Origin: PFJX01 sp031426815
GTDB taxonomy: Bacteria > Pseudomonadota > Gammaproteobacteria > Burkholderiales > Thiobacillaceae
Direction: 5' to 3'
DNA: 64,000 nucleotides
Assembly (NCBI GenBank): GCA_031426815.1
Contig: JASJPG010000030.1
Location: 1-64,000 of the forward strand
Shown: positions 58,697 through 64,000 of the stretch, piece by piece
Numbering within the stretch: position 1 is the stretch's first letter
Layout of the letters: each line of letters opens with the position of its first letter
Program-made: the position numbers and the translations under genes
Notes under the pieces: generated by a model
The model's input: the letters and a program-made list of their open reading frames with translations, nothing else
The model's database searches: none
Told to the model about the DNA's origin: nothing

Positions 58697-60883
58697 ATGG
58701 TCGCCCACGCTTTAACCCTCACGCCCAACGATGCGGAATCCTGGCTGGCCAGCCTGGAAGACCGCTATCCGGAGGAACAACGCCAGCTGCTGAAACTGGC
58801 GCTGGAGACGCTGTCCAACGAAGGCAGCGAGACCTTGGCCGATTCCGGCGAAGTGCTGCTGGCGCATGCCTTGGGGGCTGCGGCGATTCTCGCGGCGATG
58901 CGGTTCGATGTGGAAACGGTTGCCGCCGCCCTGCTCTGCGGCTTGCCGGAAAAAGCCCTCAAGCATGAAATCCTGCTCGCCCGTTTCGGCGCGCATCTGA
59001 CTGCACTGGTCGAGGGGGCCGCCAAGCTGTCGCGCATGGATCACCTGTTCACCGCGCTCAATGCCGAAGGTGGCCAGAGCGAAGTGTTGCGTCAGATGTT
59101 GCTCGCCATGGCCGATGACATCCGGGTGGTGTTCATCAAACTGGCAGAGCGTACCCAGGCCCTGCGCGAGTTGGCCTACAAGGACGATGCGCTGCGCCGC
59201 AAGGCCGCCAACGAAGTGCGCGAACTCTACGCGCCGCTGGCCAACCGGCTCGGCGTCTGGCAACTCAAGTGGGAACTGGAAGATCTGTCCTGCCGCTACC
59301 TGGAGCCGGATACCTATCGCCAGATCGCCAAACAGCTCGATGAACGCCGACTCGACCGCGAGTGGTACATCGAACAGGTTCTGAAACATCTCAGCGAGAC
59401 CCTGGTCGCGGCCGGCATCGACGGCGCCTCGGTCACCGGCCGACCCAAGCATATCGCCAGCATTCTGGCCAAGATGGGCAAGAAACGGCTCTCCTTCGAC
59501 GAGGTTTACGACGTGCGTGCGGTGCGCGTGCTGGTGCCGGAAGTGAAGGATTGCTTCCATGTCCTCGGTCTCGTGCACAGCTTGTGGCAACCGATTCCCG
59601 GCCAGTTCGACGACTACATCTCGCGCCCTAAGGGCAACGGTTACAAGAGCCTGCATACCGCCGTGGTAGGTCCGGAAGGCAAGGCGCTGGAGGTGCAGAT
59701 TCGCACTTTCGACATGCACCAGGAAGCCGAAATGGGCGTCGCGGCGCACTGGCGCTACAAGGAAGGCGGCAGCGCCGGTGGCGGCCAGAGCGCGGAAGGC
59801 AAGAGCGGAATTCAGGACAAGATCGACTGGCTGCGCCAGCTGCTGGCCTGGAAGCAGGAACTGGCCGACAGCCACGAACTGGCGCAGCACTTCCGCAATG
59901 AGCTGTTCCAGGACGAAGTCTTCGTGTTGACGCCGCAGGGCAAGGTGGTCGCGCTGACCAGCGGCGCGACGCCGCTCGATTTCGCCTACGCGGTGCATAC
60001 CGAACTGGGCCATCGCTGTCGCGGCGCCAAGGTCGATGGTGCGCTGGTGCCGCTCGACCGCCAGCTGGCCACCGGCCAGCGCGTCGAAATCCTCACCGTC
60101 AAGCAGGGCGGTCCCAGCCGCGACTGGCTGAATCCGCATCTGGGCGTACTCAAGACGCATCGCGCGCGCAGCAAGGTGCGCCAGTGGTTCAAACAGCAGG
60201 ACCACGACACCCACGTCCAGGAAGGCCGCGAACTGCTGGAACGCGAGCTGCACCGCTTCAACCTGACCAACGTCAACCTCGACAAACTCGCCGCGCGCCT
60301 GAAATTCCCCGCGCTGGACGAACTCTGCGCGGCGCTCGGCCGTGGCGATGTCGGCTCCGGTCAGCTTGATCGCGCCTTGCAGGATGAATTCGTGCCGGCG
60401 CCGGAAAAACCGCTGGTCAGCGCCTCGAAACGCAAGAGCGATGCCGGCGGCGTACTGGTCGAAGGCGAGCCCGGTTTGCTCACGCAAATGGCCGGCTGCT
60501 GCAAGCCGGTGCCGCCCGACGCCATCGTCGGCTACACCACGCAGGGCCACGGCGTCACCATCCACCGCAGCGATTGTCCGGTCATCCTGCATCTGCCCGC
60601 CGAACGCCGGGCACGTCTGTTGCAAGCCGGCTGGGGCGGACAGGACAGCCAGGTGTTCGCGGTCGATATCGAACTCACCGCGCAGGACCGGCCCGGCTTG
60701 TTGAAGGATGTCGGCGAAATCCTGGCGCAGGAAAAGATCAACGTCGTCCGCGTCAACACGCTTTCCCAGCATGACAGCGCGCGCATGGAATTCACGTTGG
60801 AAGTGAAGGACATTACCCAGCTCACCCGTTTTCTCGCTCGCGCCGGACATGTACGCGGAATGCACACTGCACGTCGTAAGTAG
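58697..60883 (+). CDS. relA: GTP pyrophosphokinase RelA
   Basis: A 728-aa (p)ppGpp synthetase. N-terminal HD region is degenerate (AALLCGLPEKAL where an active hydrolase has HD..ED), so hydrolysis is probably lost. Synthetase domain: YISRPKGNGYKSLHTAVVGP, EVQIRTFDMHQEAEMGVAAH; then TGS (FVLTPQGKVVALTSGATPLD), zinc-finger and ACT domains. This is RelA rather than SpoT. ATG at 58697; a hydrolase SpoT should exist elsewhere. Confidence 0.94.
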   Translation: MVAHALTLTPNDAESWLASLEDRYPEEQRQLLKLALETLSNEGSETLADSGEVLLAHALGAAAILAAMRFDVETVAAALLCGLPEKALKHEILLARFGAHLTALVEGAAKLSRMDHLFTALNAEGGQSEVLRQMLLAMADDIRVVFIKLAERTQALRELAYKDDALRRKAANEVRELYAPLANRLGVWQLKWELEDLSCRYLEPDTYRQIAKQLDERRLDREWYIEQVLKHLSETLVAAGIDGASVTGRPKHIASILAKMGKKRLSFDEVYDVRAVRVLVPEVKDCFHVLGLVHSLWQPIPGQFDDYISRPKGNGYKSLHTAVVGPEGKALEVQIRTFDMHQEAEMGVAAHWRYKEGGSAGGGQSAEGKSGIQDKIDWLRQLLAWKQELADSHELAQHFRNELFQDEVFVLTPQGKVVALTSGATPLDFAYAVHTELGHRCRGAKVDGALVPLDRQLATGQRVEILTVKQGGPSRDWLNPHLGVLKTHRARSKVRQWFKQQDHDTHVQEGRELLERELHRFNLTNVNLDKLAARLKFPALDELCAALGRGDVGSGQLDRALQDEFVPAPEKPLVSASKRKSDAGGVLVEGEPGLLTQMAGCCKPVPPDAIVGYTTQGHGVTIHRSDCPVILHLPAERRARLLQAGWGGQDSQVFAVDIELTAQDRPGLLKDVGEILAQEKINVVRVNTLSQHDSARMEFTLEVKDITQLTRFLARAGHVRGMHTARRK

Positions 60884-60938
60884 TAGCCTTACTGGTTCAA
60901 GCTATGTTTCGTATGCAACATCTACACGGGAGTTTCAC

Positions 60939-61388
60939 ATGTCACGCAAATTGATCACCCTGGTACTCCTTCTGGCATCTACGGCTGCGCTTGCACAGTC
61001 TTCGCTCTACAACGACAAACGCATCACCATCGACGTCACGCAAGCCGAGAAAAATCAGGTGCTGTTCGAGATGCGTGAATTCCTGCACGGCATGCACAAC
61101 ATCAACCACGCATTGGCGCGTCAGGATATGAAAGCCCTGGCCATTACCGCGCGGCCGATGGGCGCGCTGCGGGATCGCATGCCCGCCAGCCTGAAAGAAC
61201 GCATGCCGGAAGAATTCACGCAATTGTCAATCGCCATGAACGAGGCGTTTCAGACGCTGGCGCGTGAGGCCGAGAGCAAAGGCGACATGAGCAGAGCGCA
61301 CGAGAATCTGGCCGAAATCATGACCTATTGCTCGGGCTGCCATGACGCTTACCGTTTCAATGTCACGCCGCTGAAGGCGCGCAAGTAA
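60939..61388 (+). CDS. Small c-type cytochrome-like protein
   Basis: A 149-aa secreted protein. Signal peptide cut near LAQ-SS, four-helix-like middle, and one heme motif CSGCH (Cys131, Cys134, His135) close to the C-terminus, the arrangement of the cytochrome c prime type. ATG at 60939 has GGGAG. Periplasmic; role unknown. It follows relA by 55 bp but is functionally unrelated. Confidence 0.82.
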   Translation: MSRKLITLVLLLASTAALAQSSLYNDKRITIDVTQAEKNQVLFEMREFLHGMHNINHALARQDMKALAITARPMGALRDRMPASLKERMPEEFTQLSIAMNEAFQTLAREAESKGDMSRAHENLAEIMTYCSGCHDAYRFNVTPLKARK

Positions 61389-61408
61389 TTTTGCCGGCGA
61401 GTTATTCC

Positions 61409-61437
61409 TGCAGGTTGGGCAGCGTGCCCAACCTGCA
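61409..61437. terminator. 13-bp perfect-stem hairpin between convergent genes
   Basis: tgcaggttgggca, loop gcg, tgcccaacctgca. It lies between the cytochrome gene (+) and the VOC gene (-). T-tracts are short, so it may be a weak bidirectional terminator. Confidence 0.6.
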
Positions 61438-61440
61438 TCG

Positions 61441-61815
61441 CTATTCCAGCGCCATCAATTCCAGCGCATTGCCATCCGGATCGCGCACGAACAAGGCATT
61501 GCGGCCGGATTGGCTGAGCGTGTAAGGCAAGCCCGCCGCATCCAGTTCGGCGCGCAAGCCGTCCCAGTCGCGCACGCCCAGCGCGGTATGCCGATCGCGT
61601 CCGCCATGCGCCGGGCGTTCATTGACCGAGTCCGGATTCGGCAGACAGAGCAGATGGATCTGCGCGCTGCCGACGTCGTACCAGATGCCGGCAAATGACA
61701 TTTCCGGCCGGGTCGGACAGGGTTTCAGGCCGAGCACGCCTTCATAGAAGGCGCGCGACCGCGCCAGATCGGCCACCAACAGGGATGCGTGCAGCAAGTT
61801 GACGATTTCAGGCAA
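61441..61815 (-). CDS. VOC family (glyoxalase-like) protein
   Basis: A 124-aa protein with the fold LLHASLLVADLARSRAFYEG and the end GNALELMALE. Start is a TTG at 61815, overlapping the EamA stop by 8 bp; a later TTG at 61797 is possible. Substrate unknown; a two-gene unit with the EamA permease. Confidence 0.85.
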   Translation of the reverse strand: MPEIVNLLHASLLVADLARSRAFYEGVLGLKPCPTRPEMSFAGIWYDVGSAQIHLLCLPNPDSVNERPAHGGRDRHTALGVRDWDGLRAELDAAGLPYTLSQSGRNALFVRDPDGNALELMALE

Positions 61816-62695
61816 TTTTCTGCTCCGTTTCGGGTTCCAGATATCCGGAAAACAAGGTCGCCGCGACGATCATCGCGCCGCCGATCCATTCGTGCATATC
61901 CATCGCCTCGCTGGCCAGATAGCTACTGGCCAGCGCCGCCACGACCAGTTCGCTCAGCAGAATGACGATGGCCCGGTTGGCCGGCGTGTGGGCAAGGCCG
62001 TACTGCACGGTGAAGGTCGCCAGCAAGAGCGCCAGCGCGATTCCTATGACCATCAGCCAGTCCAGCAGGTCGAGAGTCAATACGACGCGCGGAGAACTGC
62101 CTTCGTAAACGGAGTACAGGATGGACCAGGCCACCACGCCGGCAAACACCCAGAGCGAGCGAACCGCAATCGGCGCCGAGCTGATCTTGCGCGTCAGCAC
62201 ATTGGTCAACGCAAAGCCGACGCCGGCAGACAGCGCCAGCCACTCGGCCTGATTGGTCGGCAAAGGCATGCCACCGGCGTCGGACAACATCACGTAAGCC
62301 CCCGCCACCGATAGCGCAATCACCAGATAGGCCGGCCGCCCGGCCTTCTCGCCCAGCATCAGGCGAGCGAAAGGGACCGTCCACAACGGCGCCAGGTAGA
62401 ACAGCAACAGCACCCGCATCACCTCGCCGTGGATCACGGCCAGCACATAGGCCAGATTGGTCCAGCCGGCAGCCAGCGCCAGCGCCAGCAGCAAACCGCG
62501 TTCGCCCGGCACAGCGATGCGCACGCGCGCAACCAGAATGAACAACACCGGCAACGCAACAAAATAGGTCAGCAGCGATGCAACACTACCGGTCAGTCCC
62601 GCCGCCTCCAGCAAACGGTAGGGATACCAGACCAGACCCCAGACAGTGGCGGCCAGGATCAAGCTAAGCGGGGCCAGTAACGATGTTGAAAGCAT
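61808..62695 (-). CDS. EamA/DMT-type permease
   Basis: A 295-aa protein with ten membrane helices in two EamA repeats (about 7-135 and 150-285). Probably an exporter of a small metabolite. ATG at 62695. Divergent from dapC. Confidence 0.9.
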   Translation of the reverse strand: MLSTSLLAPLSLILAATVWGLVWYPYRLLEAAGLTGSVASLLTYFVALPVLFILVARVRIAVPGERGLLLALALAAGWTNLAYVLAVIHGEVMRVLLLFYLAPLWTVPFARLMLGEKAGRPAYLVIALSVAGAYVMLSDAGGMPLPTNQAEWLALSAGVGFALTNVLTRKISSAPIAVRSLWVFAGVVAWSILYSVYEGSSPRVVLTLDLLDWLMVIGIALALLLATFTVQYGLAHTPANRAIVILLSELVVAALASSYLASEAMDMHEWIGGAMIVAATLFSGYLEPETEQKIA

Positions 62696-62792
62696 ATAAT
62701 TCCGGGCTCGAAAATTTCAGGATGCACGGGCATTTACGACTAGGCCTATGCGGACTAGGCCTTTACGTCCAGGCAACGCCCAAGGGCTCTTA

Positions 62793-63989
62793 ATGAATCC
62801 TCGTCTCAACCAGCTGCAACCCTACCCCTTTCAGAAACTGCGCGATCTTTTCGCAGGTGTTGCGCCCAATCCGGCGCTCACGGCCATCAATCTTTCCATC
62901 GGCGAGCCCAAACACGCAACGCCGCAATTCATCAAGGACGCACTGACCGATAACCTGCAAGGCCTGTCGAACTACCCGGTCACGCAAGGCTCGGAGGCGC
63001 TGCGCTCCAGCATCGCCGCCTGGTGCCGGATGCGTTACGGCGTCGACCTCGATCCGGCGACGCAGATTCTGCCGGTGAACGGCAGCCGCGAAGCACTGTT
63101 TTCCTTCGCCCAGGCCATCGTCGACCCGAGCCGGCACATCAAACGGGTGCTGTCGCCGAATCCGTTCTACCAGATTTACGAAGGCGCCGCCCTGCTCGCC
63201 GGTGCCAAGCCCTACTTCCTGAACACGCTCCCGGAACAGGGTTACCGCATGGATCTGGCTGCGATTCCGGAAGACCTGTGGGAAACCGTGCAATTGTTCT
63301 ATGTCTGCTCGCCGGGCAATCCGACCGGCAAGGTGCTCGACCTGGACGCCTGGCGCGAAATTTTCGAACTCGCCGACCGGCATGGTTTCGTCATCGCCGC
63401 CGACGAGTGCTATTCCGAAATCTATTTCGAAGAAGGCCAGGCGCCGCTGGGCGCGCTGACTGCAGCACAGCAATTGGGGCGTGGCCAGGAACGGCTGGTG
63501 GTATTCAACAGCCTGTCGAAGCGCTCCAACGTGCCCGGCCTGCGTTCCGGTTTCGTCGCCGGCGATGCCGAAGCAATCAAACAGTTCCTGCTCTACCGCA
63601 CCTACCACGGCAGCGCCATGAACCCGGCCGTGCAGGCCGCTTCCGCCGTCGCCTGGCAGGATGAAAGCCACGTCCGGGAAAACCGCCGCATGTATCGCGA
63701 AAAATTCGCCGCAGTCATGCCGATGCTGCGCGAAGTGCTCGAATTCGATGCGCCGGACGCCGCTTTCTATCTGTGGGCGAAGGTTCCCAGCGGCGACGAT
63801 GCCGCCTTCGCCCGCGAGCTGTATCGGGAAAAACACGTCACCGTGCTGCCCGGTTCGTTCCTGGCGCGCGAGGCCAGGGGCATCAATCCCGGCCAAGGTT
63901 TCATCCGCATCGCATTGGTCGACGGGCTGGACGCCTGCGTCGAAGCGGCACGGCGGATCGTCGAGTTTGTCAAAGCTGCATCCAATTAA
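62793..63989 (+). CDS. dapC: Succinyldiaminopimelate transaminase DapC
   Basis: A 398-aa class I/II PLP aminotransferase of the lysine and peptidoglycan pathway. It shows NLSIGEPKHATPQFI, the PLP-binding region CSPGNPTGK, and Lys243 in FNSLSKRSNVPGLRSGF. The start MNPRLNQLQPYPFQKLRDLF is typical of betaproteobacterial DapC. A TATAAT at 62695-62700 may be its -10 box. It ends 11 bp before the window edge. Confidence 0.93.
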   Translation: MNPRLNQLQPYPFQKLRDLFAGVAPNPALTAINLSIGEPKHATPQFIKDALTDNLQGLSNYPVTQGSEALRSSIAAWCRMRYGVDLDPATQILPVNGSREALFSFAQAIVDPSRHIKRVLSPNPFYQIYEGAALLAGAKPYFLNTLPEQGYRMDLAAIPEDLWETVQLFYVCSPGNPTGKVLDLDAWREIFELADRHGFVIAADECYSEIYFEEGQAPLGALTAAQQLGRGQERLVVFNSLSKRSNVPGLRSGFVAGDAEAIKQFLLYRTYHGSAMNPAVQAASAVAWQDESHVRENRRMYREKFAAVMPMLREVLEFDAPDAAFYLWAKVPSGDDAAFARELYREKHVTVLPGSFLAREARGINPGQGFIRIALVDGLDACVEAARRIVEFVKAASN

Positions 63990-64000
63990 TCGTTTGTCAT

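Noticed and set aside
58712..60865. 717-codon open frame antisense to relA
   Set aside because: High-GC shadow of relA: the sense strand has all synthetase motifs, and the antisense protein has no recognisable domain or ribosome site.
1..64000. CRISPR arrays, tRNA or rRNA genes
   Set aside because: No regularly spaced direct repeats and no cloverleaf-like or rRNA-like stretches were seen by eye; a covariance-model search would be decisive for small RNAs.

Overview
The window looks like chromosomal DNA from a Gram-negative betaproteobacterium, probably of the order Nitrosomonadales (inference from gene order and protein style; no 16S or ribosomal genes are present). Gram-negative traits are direct: LolA, BamD, OmpA-like proteins and an SLBB polysaccharide exporter. 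The core genes are GC-rich, and a 4-5 kb patch inside the polysaccharide cluster is clearly AT-rich. I found no tRNA, rRNA, CRISPR array, prophage or intact insertion sequence.

Region 1 (1-9439) is an envelope-stress and signalling neighbourhood. It starts with a REP-like repeat and a collapsed remnant of cbpA. Next come small lipoproteins, a BON-domain protein, a tandem-OmpA protein, a glycine-zipper lipoprotein and a secreted protein with three cysteine-pair repeats. Two Crp/Fnr-type regulators follow, each tied to PAS sensors: crp1-PAS on the + strand behind a perfect 15-bp palindrome, and an HK-RR-crp2 operon on the - strand converging on it. The block ends with a 48-aa membrane protein and DUF883/YqjE/YqjK-type proteins.

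Region 2 (9451-30543) is housekeeping: ftsK-lolA-rarA, trxB, an Smr protein, an H-NS-like protein, the TCA operon sdhCDAB-sdhE-gltA-sucA with no sucB after it, a ferredoxin-reductase with an extra N-terminal domain, recJ, nudJ-mnmA, a DUF4160/DUF2442 pair and rimO.

Region 3 (30708-54432) is a 24-kb cluster on one strand for a surface polysaccharide made by a Wzx/Wzy-type route. It has a WecA/MraY-type priming enzyme, a WecG/TagA transferase, GT4 and GT2 transferases, an EpsG-like polymerase, a flippase, two methyltransferases (one fused to a GNAT domain), two tandem beta-propeller proteins, WbqC, a DegT aminotransferase, four sugar-nucleotide SDR enzymes plus gmd, a Wzz-like protein, an SLBB exporter and a barrel-like outer-membrane protein with three internal repeats. 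One SDR enzyme is strikingly like UDP-sulfoquinovose synthase (SQD1/SqdB), which suggests a sulfonated sugar in the polymer. gmd carries an in-frame REP-like insertion.

Region 4 (54466-64000) holds an ODP/flavodiiron-like protein, a ZIP metal transporter, pgeF-rluD divergent from bamD, relA, a small c-type cytochrome, an EamA permease with a VOC protein, and dapC.
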